Positions 1 through 4,842 of a stretch of DNA of 5,367 bases are shown here, in pieces. A program made the position numbers and the translations under genes. Each line of letters starts with the position of its first letter. The first letter of the stretch is position 1. Source of the DNA: Hyphomicrobiales bacterium (GTDB lineage Bacteria; Pseudomonadota; Alphaproteobacteria; Rhizobiales; Xanthobacteraceae); NCBI GenBank assembly GCA_016201085.1, contig JACQDO010000480.1, positions 1 to 5,367 of the forward strand, in the 5' to 3' direction. The notes under the pieces are model-generated. The model did no database searches. It saw only the letters and a program-made list of their open reading frames with translations, and was not told where the DNA came from.

Positions 1-69
1 CGCCAGCAAAAGGACAACGGCGGCAACCTGCAATTTGCACCGGCGCAGTATGTCGAATGCGACAAACAT
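1..69 (-). CDS. possible 5' end of a hydrophobic protein (partial, runs off window)
   Basis: An ATG on the minus strand at 69 opens a frame that stays open to the left edge (23 codons). It begins MFVAFDILRR and continues KLQVAAVVLLLA, a short polar stretch followed by a hydrophobic run such as starts a signal peptide or membrane anchor. A GGAG ribosome-binding-like stretch lies at about 78-81, eight bases before the ATG. The gene would follow the small membrane-protein gene on the same strand after 43 bases, so the two could be co-transcribed. Caution: the opposite strand is also open from base 1 to a stop at 229-231 (tail end of a hydrophilic, cysteine-containing frame). Third-position GC is somewhat better for the minus frame. 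Function unknown; only the N-terminus is visible. Confidence 0.4.
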   Translation of the reverse strand, partial: MFVAFDILRRCKLQVAAVVLLLA

Positions 70-112
70 GGCGCTTGCTCCGATGAAGAGCGTTGTCCTC
101 GGCAAAAGCCGC

Positions 113-370
113 TTACCGCTTGGGAGCATCCGGACCCGGCACCGGCGCGATATCCGGCGGAGCAGGTTTCGGTTCGAGCGGATTCGGCTTCGGTGGCGCC
201 GGCGGCGGCGCCGGCTTCGGGCGCACTTCCATGACGATGATGACAACGATGATCGCGACGATCACCAGCTTCACCAGGATGATCCAGAACGGAAGTGACC
301 AGACGACTTCGACGACCACCACGAAGATGAGCAGAACCAGTGCAATGACTTTCAAGGCAATTTCAAACAT
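113..370 (-). CDS. small membrane protein with proline-rich C-terminal tail (85 aa)
   Basis: I do not recognise a named family. The product has two hydrophobic segments, at about residues 4-24 and 29-48, rich in Val, Ile and Leu and separated by a short turn (SLPF). The tail from residue 51 to the end has 17 prolines in 35 residues, in patterns such as PKPAPPPAPP and EPKPAPP, with scattered Lys, Glu and Asp. The first half therefore looks like a membrane hairpin and the second like a stiff, extended, disordered arm resembling the periplasmic spacer of TonB proteins. The start at 370 has a G-rich stretch (GGGGG) about five bases upstream as a weak ribosome site. Codons in the tail strongly favour CCG, as expected for a real high-GC gene. 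It lies 173 bases downstream of the dehydrogenase on the same strand, so a separate promoter is possible. No enzymatic motif is visible; a structural or envelope role is only a guess. Confidence 0.65.
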   Translation of the reverse strand: MFEIALKVIALVLLIFVVVVEVVWSLPFWIILVKLVIVAIIVVIIVMEVRPKPAPPPAPPKPNPLEPKPAPPDIAPVPGPDAPKR

Positions 371-543
371 GTTTGCCCCCGCTCATGGCACGATAGCGCG
401 CGACCGAACCGCTATGACCGGCGATTTTGCCCGGCACCTGAAGGCGTACAAACCGTCGATGAATCAAGTTCGAATTTGCCGAGCCGAATCTATCCTAGGT
501 TGCATATTCTGCCGAGCACAGGCATGAGTCAAGGGATGCAAAG

Positions 544-1707
544 CTACTTCGCACCGGCGCCAATTCTGGCGACCCCGCGTGCCTTGACCACCACCTTGAT
601 GGCGTTGTCGGTGTGGTTCTTGGCGTAACCGATGGCGGTCGGCAGATCCTCCAGCGCGAAAGTGTGCGTGTGGATCAGGCCGGCGTCGAACCGCTTCTGC
701 CGCATCAAGGCCTCGGCGCGATGGGTTGAGCTCTTGCCCTCGCCGCGGATGCCGTAGAGGTAGATGTTGTTCTTCACCACATGCGCGATGTCGACCTTGA
801 CCTGCTCGTGCATGAAGGCGGCGAGACAGACCTTGCCGCCACGGTTGACCATGTGCACCGCGGTGTTGACCGCGTCGGGCGCGGCCGAGCATTCCACCGC
901 GTAGTCGACGCCTTTGCCGCCGTTGAGTTTGAGCACTGCCTCGACCGCGTCGATATTCTTGACGTTGACGGTGTGGTCGGCGCCGAGCTTGCGCGCGATG
1001 GCAAGACGATTGTCGGCGATATCGACGGCGATCACCGGCTGCGCGCCGAGCGCTTTCGCCACCGCCGCCACCAACAGGCCGATCGGACCAAGCCCGATCA
1101 CCGTCACGCTTTCGCCGGCCACCAGGCCGCCGAGTTCGGTCAGCGCATACATGGCGGTGCCGGCGGTGACGACGAGCGCGCCGACTTCGTCCGGCATGTC
1201 GTCGGGGATGCGCGCCAACGTGTTGATGTGGTTGACCTGGTATTCGCAGAAGCCGCCGTCGGTGGTGAAGCCGTTGGCGCGATGGCCCTTGTCGTGCGCA
1301 CCGTAATTCATGCCGTAGTTGTGACATGAGGTGTACATGCCCTGGCGGCAGCGCTTGCACTGTCCGCAACCGGCGTGAATCTCGCAGGCCACGCGCTCGC
1401 CGATCTTGAATTCGTCGACGCCGGGGCCGAGCGCGACCACGGTGCCCATGTATTCATGACCCGGTGTCCAGTTCTTGTTGAACGGCAGGCCGCCTTCGAT
1501 CAATGCTGGCGGACCGTAATAGATATTGTCGAGATCGGTCGCGCAGATCGCCACGGCGTCGATACGGATCAGCACCTCGGATTTGTTCGGCGCCGGCACG
1601 GGTTTATGCTTAAGGATGAGTTGACCCGGATCGCCCAGCACCCAGGCCAGCATGCTGGCCGGAATTGCGTAGCGCTTGTCCGTAGTTACCGCGATAGGAG
1701 CGAGCAT
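544..1707 (-). CDS. zinc-dependent medium-chain alcohol dehydrogenase (NAD-type)
   Basis: A 387-residue cytoplasmic oxidoreductase of the MDR superfamily (sorbitol/threonine dehydrogenase-like zinc branch), oxidising an alcohol to a ketone or aldehyde with NAD(P)+. Visible catalytic zinc ligands are Cys55 (ICATD) and His84-Glu85 in the GHE motif. The structural zinc lobe has four cysteines at 114, 117, 120 and 128 with the classic C-x2-C-x2-C-x7-C spacing. Glu155 in GGFCEY matches the conserved Glu of this branch. The Rossmann motif GLGPIG is at 205-210, and Asp229 at the end of the second strand suggests NAD over NADP. I chose the ATG at 1707 because GAGG precedes it by six bases. Upstream alternatives (TTG 1806, ATG 1719) lack such a site, and the TTG would place coding sequence across an FNR-like box. 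A shorter start at 1653 (MLAWVLGD) is also possible. The gene is divergent from the transporter operon. Substrate unknown; the family is too broad to name one. Confidence 0.93.
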   Translation of the reverse strand: MLAPIAVTTDKRYAIPASMLAWVLGDPGQLILKHKPVPAPNKSEVLIRIDAVAICATDLDNIYYGPPALIEGGLPFNKNWTPGHEYMGTVVALGPGVDEFKIGERVACEIHAGCGQCKRCRQGMYTSCHNYGMNYGAHDKGHRANGFTTDGGFCEYQVNHINTLARIPDDMPDEVGALVVTAGTAMYALTELGGLVAGESVTVIGLGPIGLLVAAVAKALGAQPVIAVDIADNRLAIARKLGADHTVNVKNIDAVEAVLKLNGGKGVDYAVECSAAPDAVNTAVHMVNRGGKVCLAAFMHEQVKVDIAHVVKNNIYLYGIRGEGKSSTHRAEALMRQKRFDAGLIHTHTFALEDLPTAIGYAKNHTDNAIKVVVKARGVARIGAGAK

Positions 1708-1713
1708 GATGGG

Positions 1714-1717
1714 CCTC
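1714..1717 (-). promoter_or_regulatory. ribosome binding site deciding the dehydrogenase start
   Basis: On the minus strand GAGG is followed by six bases and then ATG at 1707. No comparable purine-rich stretch precedes the in-frame starts at 1806, 1719 or 1653, so this site favours the 387-residue form. Confidence 0.6.
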
Positions 1718-1724
1718 ATTAAGC

Positions 1725-1764
1725 CGGTTAATAGTGCGGCGCGAAACTGCGACACTATTGACCG
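1725..1764. repeat. 12-bp inverted repeat with 16-bp spacer upstream of the dehydrogenase
   Basis: The left arm CGGTTAATAGTG (1725-1736) and right arm CACTATTGACCG (1753-1764) are reverse complements at 11 of 12 positions. The single mismatch is 1729 against 1760. Arm centres are 28 bp apart. It lies between the FNR-like box and the ribosome site of the dehydrogenase. It could be the operator of a dimeric regulator bound at the promoter or, if transcription starts upstream of 1764, a leader hairpin ending seven bases before GAGG. The sequence does not decide between these. Confidence 0.6.
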
Positions 1765-1774
1765 ACAGTTTTCG

Positions 1775-1790
1775 CCACGGCGTTCCGTGG
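1775..1790. repeat. perfect palindrome abutting the FNR-like box
   Basis: CCACGG-CGTT-CCGTGG, two perfect 6-bp arms around a 4-bp centre. It ends exactly where the FNR-like palindrome begins and has the same 4-bp spacing. It may be a second operator in the dehydrogenase promoter; no regulator family is recognised from it. Confidence 0.5.
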
Positions 1791-1808
1791 CCTTGATGTA
1801 AATCAAGG
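1791..1808. promoter_or_regulatory. FNR/FixK-type (CRP-FNR family) binding site
   Basis: CCTTGATGTAAATCAAGG is a perfect palindrome with 7-bp arms around GTAA. Its core TTGAT-N4-ATCAA (1793-1806) equals the established consensus for FNR, ANR, FixK and AadR regulators, which respond to oxygen limitation. Its centre at 1799.5 is about 92 bases upstream of the dehydrogenase ATG and about 179 upstream of the binding-protein ATG. Used as a class II activator site (-41.5), it would put transcription starts near 1758 on the minus strand or near 1841 on the plus strand. No clear -10 element confirms either, so the direction of control, and whether it serves one or both genes, is open. Confidence 0.75.
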
Positions 1809-1843
1809 TTATTGCAGAAAGATTCGGGCGATGTTGGCCTGTC

Positions 1844-1885
1844 TTTCGCGCTGGGTCCGGTATTTCCGGACTTCGGCAGGCGAAA
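1844..1885. repeat. nested inverted repeats in the binding-protein leader
   Basis: An inner hairpin GTCCGG-TATTT-CCGGAC (1855-1871) sits inside a looser outer pair TTTCGC (1844-1849) and GCGAAA (1880-1885). A competing pair GCCTG (1837-1841) with CAGGC (1877-1881) also exists. If the operon's transcript begins upstream of here, the untranslated leader would be structured. There is no following T-run, so this is not a standard terminator. It could equally be an operator. Confidence 0.35.
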
Positions 1886-1962
1886 ACCTCGCGCCACTGC
1901 GCGTGTCAATGGCTGAAGCGGTGACATCCGTTTCGTTCCGTAATTTCGCCGACACATCCAAC

Positions 1963-1970
1963 AGGTGGAG
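1963..1970 (+). promoter_or_regulatory. ribosome binding site of the binding-protein gene
   Basis: AGGTGGAG ends eight bases before ATG 1979 and five before the in-frame GTG at 1976. Both starts are usable, and the difference is one residue. ATG 1979 has the more usual spacing and codon. Confidence 0.6.
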
Positions 1971-1978
1971 AAGACGTG

Positions 1979-3226
1979 ATGAAAAGATTGTGGAGCTTAC
2001 TGGCGGCGTCCGTGCTGCTGGGCGCCCTCGGTCAAGGGCCTGCGAATGCGGCCGACCAGCCGAACAAGATCAAAGTCGGCATCCTGCTCCCCCTCACCGG
2101 AACCTTCGCCGCCGTGGCGGAGACCCAGAAGCAGGGCGCGCTGCTCGCGGTCGACGTCGTCAACAAGCGCGGCGGCCTCAACATGCCGTGGGGCAAGGTG
2201 CAGGTGGAAGGCGTGGTCGACGACGACGAAGCCAAGCTCGACGTCGGCGTGCGCCGTTATCGTTACATGATGTCGGAAGGCGTCAAGGGCGTCGGCGGCC
2301 AGACCTGGGCGCCGCTCGCTTACGCGCTCAACGCCATCGTCTCGAAAGAGCCGATGCCCTACTTCCCGGTCTGCGTGATGGCGAAGGAAGCCTTCCTCAA
2401 GGGCAAGCTCGCCGATTCGACTTTCGCCGCCGCCTACAGCCCGTGGACGGTCGGCTACATGGCCGGCCAGGCCGCCATCAAGACGCTCGGCAAAAAGAAA
2501 GTGTTCTTCCTCGCCCGCAGCGACAGCTGGGGCTGGGACATGGAAGCCGGCGTGAAGGATGCGATCAAGGAATACGGCGGCGAGCTGGTCGGTCGCGACG
2601 AAGTGTCGCTCGGCACCGGCGACTTCACCACCGTTCTACAGAAGGTGAAAGCGGCCAAGCCCGACGTGTTCATCGCGGCGCAATTCGCGGCCGACTCGGT
2701 GGCGCTGCTCAAGCAGGTCTCGCAGATGGGTCTCGGCAAGGAGATGACCATCTTCAATGCCTTCATCACCAACGTGGTGGCCAAGGGCTTGCCGCCGGAA
2801 GCGTTGCAGGGCGTCTACGCCATGCATTACTTCTACTATGACCTCAGCGGCTTCGCGGACAAAGAAGTGGCCAAGAGCGCCGCGGACTTCACCGCGCTGT
2901 TCCAGGCGAAATACGGCAACCCGCCGGACGCCTACGCCACCATCGCCTACGTCGCCTATTCGGAAATGTTCCGCGGCTTCGAGGCGGCCAAGTCGTTCGA
3001 CGCCAAAGCGGTGTCGGCCGCGCTGCTGGCCAATGGCGGCAAGTTCGACAGCGTCAAGGGCCCGGCCAACTGGCGTGAGGACCATTCGGCGGTCTACAAG
3101 TACGCCGCCTGGCTGGTGAAGGGCAAAGGTCCCGGCGAACAGAAGAACCCCTGGGATCTGTTCTCGGTGGTCGGCGCCGTCGGCGGCGACGCCGTGCTGC
3201 CGAAGCTCAAGGAACTCGGCTACTGA
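1979..3226 (+). CDS. periplasmic substrate-binding protein of a branched-chain amino acid/amide-type ABC transporter
   Basis: A 415-residue type I periplasmic binding protein of the LivJ/LivK-like (Periplasmic_binding_6) kind, which captures the substrate in the periplasm and delivers it to the permeases encoded downstream. The N-terminus is a clear Sec signal peptide: MKR, a hydrophobic core to about residue 18, and an AxA-type site PANA before Ala25-Asp26. The mature protein opens with KVGILLPLTG (32-41), the first strand typical of the family, followed by the helix around AETQKQGALLAVDVVN. A second-lobe strand is at KKVFFLARSDSWG (173-185) and a further one at PDVFIAAQ (228-235). There is no lipobox, so it should be a soluble periplasmic protein. 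At 415 residues it is somewhat longer than classical LivJ (about 345 mature), as is common in rhizobial homologues. It is the first gene of the operon and is followed by a hairpin. Ligand not determinable from sequence. Confidence 0.93.
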   Translation: MKRLWSLLAASVLLGALGQGPANAADQPNKIKVGILLPLTGTFAAVAETQKQGALLAVDVVNKRGGLNMPWGKVQVEGVVDDDEAKLDVGVRRYRYMMSEGVKGVGGQTWAPLAYALNAIVSKEPMPYFPVCVMAKEAFLKGKLADSTFAAAYSPWTVGYMAGQAAIKTLGKKKVFFLARSDSWGWDMEAGVKDAIKEYGGELVGRDEVSLGTGDFTTVLQKVKAAKPDVFIAAQFAADSVALLKQVSQMGLGKEMTIFNAFITNVVAKGLPPEALQGVYAMHYFYYDLSGFADKEVAKSAADFTALFQAKYGNPPDAYATIAYVAYSEMFRGFEAAKSFDAKAVSAALLANGGKFDSVKGPANWREDHSAVYKYAAWLVKGKGPGEQKNPWDLFSVVGAVGGDAVLPKLKELGY

Positions 3227-3235
3227 ATGCTAAGA

Positions 3236-3260
3236 CGGGCGATGGCCGTCGCCTCGCCCG
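3236..3260 (+). repeat. inverted repeat just after the binding-protein stop
   Basis: CGGGCGA (3236-3242) pairs with TCGCCCG (3254-3260) around 11 bases. A shorter alternative, GGCGA (3238-3242) with TCGCC (3249-3253), competes with it. No T-run follows. It may protect the 3' end of the binding-protein message. Confidence 0.4.
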
Positions 3261-3280
3261 CCTGAACGATCTGACGGATG

Positions 3281-3308
3281 CCCCGGCGCATTTCGATATG
3301 CGCCGGGG
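3281..3308 (+). terminator. strong hairpin between binding-protein and ATPase genes (attenuator-like)
   Basis: CCCCGGCGCAT (3281-3291) and ATGCGCCGGGG (3298-3308) are perfect 11-bp arms around a six-base loop. Only two T residues follow directly, then ACAATT, so as an intrinsic terminator it would be leaky. The ribosome site of the next gene starts 12 bases later. This placement is typical of partial terminators or mRNA-stabilising hairpins that let the binding protein be made in excess of the ATPases and permeases. Confidence 0.6.
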
Positions 3309-3332
3309 TTACAATTCGAGAAGGAAGAGCGC

Positions 3333-4127
3333 GTGAACACGGCGGCTGCCGAAATCATCAGGACGGAAAGCATCACCAAGCGGTTCGGTCCGATGGTGGC
3401 GGTCGACAAGGTCAATTATTTGCTGCGCGAGAACGAGGTCGCCGGCATCATCGGCTCGAACGGCGCCGGCAAGACCACGTTCTTCAACCTGCTCACCGGT
3501 TATTACCCGCCCGAGGAAGGGCGCATCCATTATCGCGGCGAGGACATCACCCGTAAGACGGCGCAGCAGCGCGTCGCGCGCGGATTGATGCGCACCTTCC
3601 AGCTCACCGCCGCCTTCGACAATCTCAGCGTGGTCGACAATCTGGTGCTGTCGTATTTCCGCGCGCACGAGAAACCGACGCTGCTGCACCTGCTGTTCAA
3701 CACCTGCCGGGCCCAGCGCAACAAGCCGAAAGTCGTCGAGTCGCTGGAGACCTTCGATCTCGCCGACAAGCGCGACCGCCTGGTCAAGAATCTGAGCCTG
3801 GGCGAGAAGCGCCGGCTGGAGATCGCCATGGCGGTTCTGGCCGAGCCCAAGGTGCTGCTGCTCGACGAGCCGCTGGCCGGGCTGTCCGAATCCGAAATCC
3901 AGGGGGTGCTGAACGTGCTGCGCCAGCGCGTCGGCCGCCAGACCATCCTGATCGTCGAGCACAAGATTTCGCACGTGCAGGAGTTCCTGCAACGGCTGAC
4001 CGTGATGCACGAAGGCCGCGTGATCGCCGACGGCCCGTGCGAGGAAACGCTGCGTCATCCGGAGGTGCGCAGAAGCTATTGGCAGATCGAAACGCCGGCC
4101 GAGGCGGGTGGAGCGACGGCGTCATGA
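3333..4127 (+). CDS. livG: LivG-like ABC transporter ATP-binding protein
   Basis: A 264-residue nucleotide-binding subunit on the cytoplasmic side of the HAAT-type uptake transporter, hydrolysing ATP to power import. Motifs in order: A-loop aromatic Phe18 (KRFG), Walker A GSNGAGKTT (41-49), Q-loop Gln90 (RTFQ), signature LSLGE (154-158) followed by KRRLEIA, Walker B VLLLDEP (174-180) with Glu179, D-loop LAGLS (181-185) and H-loop His210 (IVEHK). The FQLTAAFDNLSVVDNL stretch after the Q-loop and the RRLEIA block are typical of LivG. The loose signature is normal for this family. The start is GTG at 3333, with AAGGA (3321-3325) seven bases upstream. The last dozen residues (PAEAGGATAS region) extend slightly beyond the usual LivG end. 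It overlaps the next gene by ATGA, indicating translational coupling with its partner ATPase. The symbol denotes family, not proven substrate. Confidence 0.93.
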   Translation: MNTAAAEIIRTESITKRFGPMVAVDKVNYLLRENEVAGIIGSNGAGKTTFFNLLTGYYPPEEGRIHYRGEDITRKTAQQRVARGLMRTFQLTAAFDNLSVVDNLVLSYFRAHEKPTLLHLLFNTCRAQRNKPKVVESLETFDLADKRDRLVKNLSLGEKRRLEIAMAVLAEPKVLLLDEPLAGLSESEIQGVLNVLRQRVGRQTILIVEHKISHVQEFLQRLTVMHEGRVIADGPCEETLRHPEVRRSYWQIETPAEAGGATAS

Positions 4128-4819
4128 GCGCGAACGGCAATCTCCTCGAAGTGACCGGGCTGAACGTCGCCTATGGCGAGTCGAAAGTGCTGTTCGACGT
4201 CGGCATCACGGTGAAACCGAACCAGGTGGTCGCCTGCGTCGGCCGCAACGGCGCCGGCAAGTCGACGATGCTCAAGACCATTGCCGGCTTCATCAAGCCG
4301 AGCTCCGGCACCGTCACCGCCGATGGTGCGGACCTGGTGGGGCTGACCGCCTATGTCGTGGCCGGCATGGGCATCAAATACATCCCGCAGGACAAGAAGG
4401 TGTTTTCCGACCTGACGGTGCGGGAGAACCTCGAGCTCGGCAGCTATGCCAGCAAGGATTACGCGTGGGACAAGGTCTACGACTATTTCCCGAAGCTGAA
4501 GATATTGCTGGACCGCAAGGCCGGGTATCTGTCCGGCGGCGAGCGGCAGATGCTGATGGTCGGCCGCGCCCTTCTCGGCAAGCCGAAGCTGCTGCTGGTT
4601 GACGAGCCGACCGAAGGCCTGGCACCGAGCATCGTGTCGCATCTCAAGGATGTGTTCCGCGAAGTCAGCAAGACCACCGCGCTGGTGATCGTCGAGCAGA
4701 ACCTGCCGATGATCTGCGCCATCGCCGACAAGATCTACGCCCTGAGCGAAGGACGCATCATGGCCGAGATCGCCGAGCGCGATCAGATCAAGCCGGAAGT
4801 CTGCGAGAAATATCTCTAG
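4124..4819 (+). CDS. livF: LivF-like ABC transporter ATP-binding protein
   Basis: A 231-residue second nucleotide-binding subunit, expected to pair with the LivG-like protein beneath the permeases. Motifs: A-loop Tyr17 (AYGES), Walker A GRNGAGKST (40-48), Q-loop Gln89 (YIPQD) followed by KKVFSDLTVRENL, signature LSGGE (136-140) with RQMLMVGRAL, Walker B LLLVDEP (156-162) with Glu161, and D-loop EGLAPS. The H-loop position carries Gln192 (VEQN) rather than His, which is the normal LivF state. I chose ATG 4124 because it overlaps the LivG stop in an ATGA arrangement, has GGAG ten bases upstream and gives the family's usual length and N-terminus (LLEVTGLNVAYG). The frame is open further upstream, but that part lies inside the LivG gene and has no LivF similarity. 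23 bases separate its stop from the permease. Confidence 0.94.
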   Translation: MSANGNLLEVTGLNVAYGESKVLFDVGITVKPNQVVACVGRNGAGKSTMLKTIAGFIKPSSGTVTADGADLVGLTAYVVAGMGIKYIPQDKKVFSDLTVRENLELGSYASKDYAWDKVYDYFPKLKILLDRKAGYLSGGERQMLMVGRALLGKPKLLLVDEPTEGLAPSIVSHLKDVFREVSKTTALVIVEQNLPMICAIADKIYALSEGRIMAEIAERDQIKPEVCEKYL

Positions 4820-4827
4820 AGGATCTT

Positions 4828-4834
4828 GGAAGGA
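4828..4834 (+). promoter_or_regulatory. ribosome binding site deciding the permease start
   Basis: GGAAGGA ends eight bases before ATG 4843. Another ATG at 4838, in a different frame, is only three bases away, too close for initiation, so 4843 is chosen. Confidence 0.6.
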
Positions 4835-4842
4835 CAAATGCA

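Noticed and set aside
93..527. Plus-strand glycine-rich open frame
   Set aside because: The glycine run is the antisense reading of the proline codons of the small membrane protein, and it continues into Thr/Met repeats with no plausible fold or ribosome site.
371..543. Non-coding stretch between the small membrane gene and the dehydrogenase searched for a terminator or RNA gene
   Set aside because: Only weak pairs were seen (ATAGCG 393-398 with CGCTAT 410-415; TGCAT 501-505 with ATGCA 536-540), with no T-run or tRNA-like fold.
464..1369. 301-codon open frame on the minus strand
   Set aside because: Arg-rich shadow of the dehydrogenase in a shifted frame; the true frame carries the zinc and NAD motifs.
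1708..1806. N-terminal extension of the dehydrogenase to TTG 1806
   Set aside because: It would translate through all three palindromes, begins inside the FNR-like box and has no ribosome site; the added residues do not resemble an MDR N-terminus.
1921..1946. Possible sigma-70 promoter GTGACA ... TAATTT before the binding-protein gene
   Set aside because: The hexamers are only 14 bases apart and the -10 match is poor; not enough to call a promoter.
1831..2841. 336-codon open frame on the plus strand
   Set aside because: Arg/Gly-rich, low-complexity translation without any family motif. It overlaps the binding-protein gene in another frame; its openness follows from high GC.
3792..3806. Non-canonical LSLGE signature of the LivG-like ATPase as an inactivating change
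   Set aside because: LivG proteins commonly deviate from LSGGQ here (E. coli LivG also does), and all other ATPase motifs are intact.
3309..4058. 249-codon minus-strand frame antisense to the LivG-like gene
   Set aside because: Antisense shadow in a GC-rich gene; the plus strand has all ABC ATPase motifs.
4187..4819. LivF Gln192 in place of the H-loop histidine as a degenerate ATPase site
   Set aside because: VEQN at this position is the normal state for LivF proteins, while the LivG partner keeps His, so it is not a defect.
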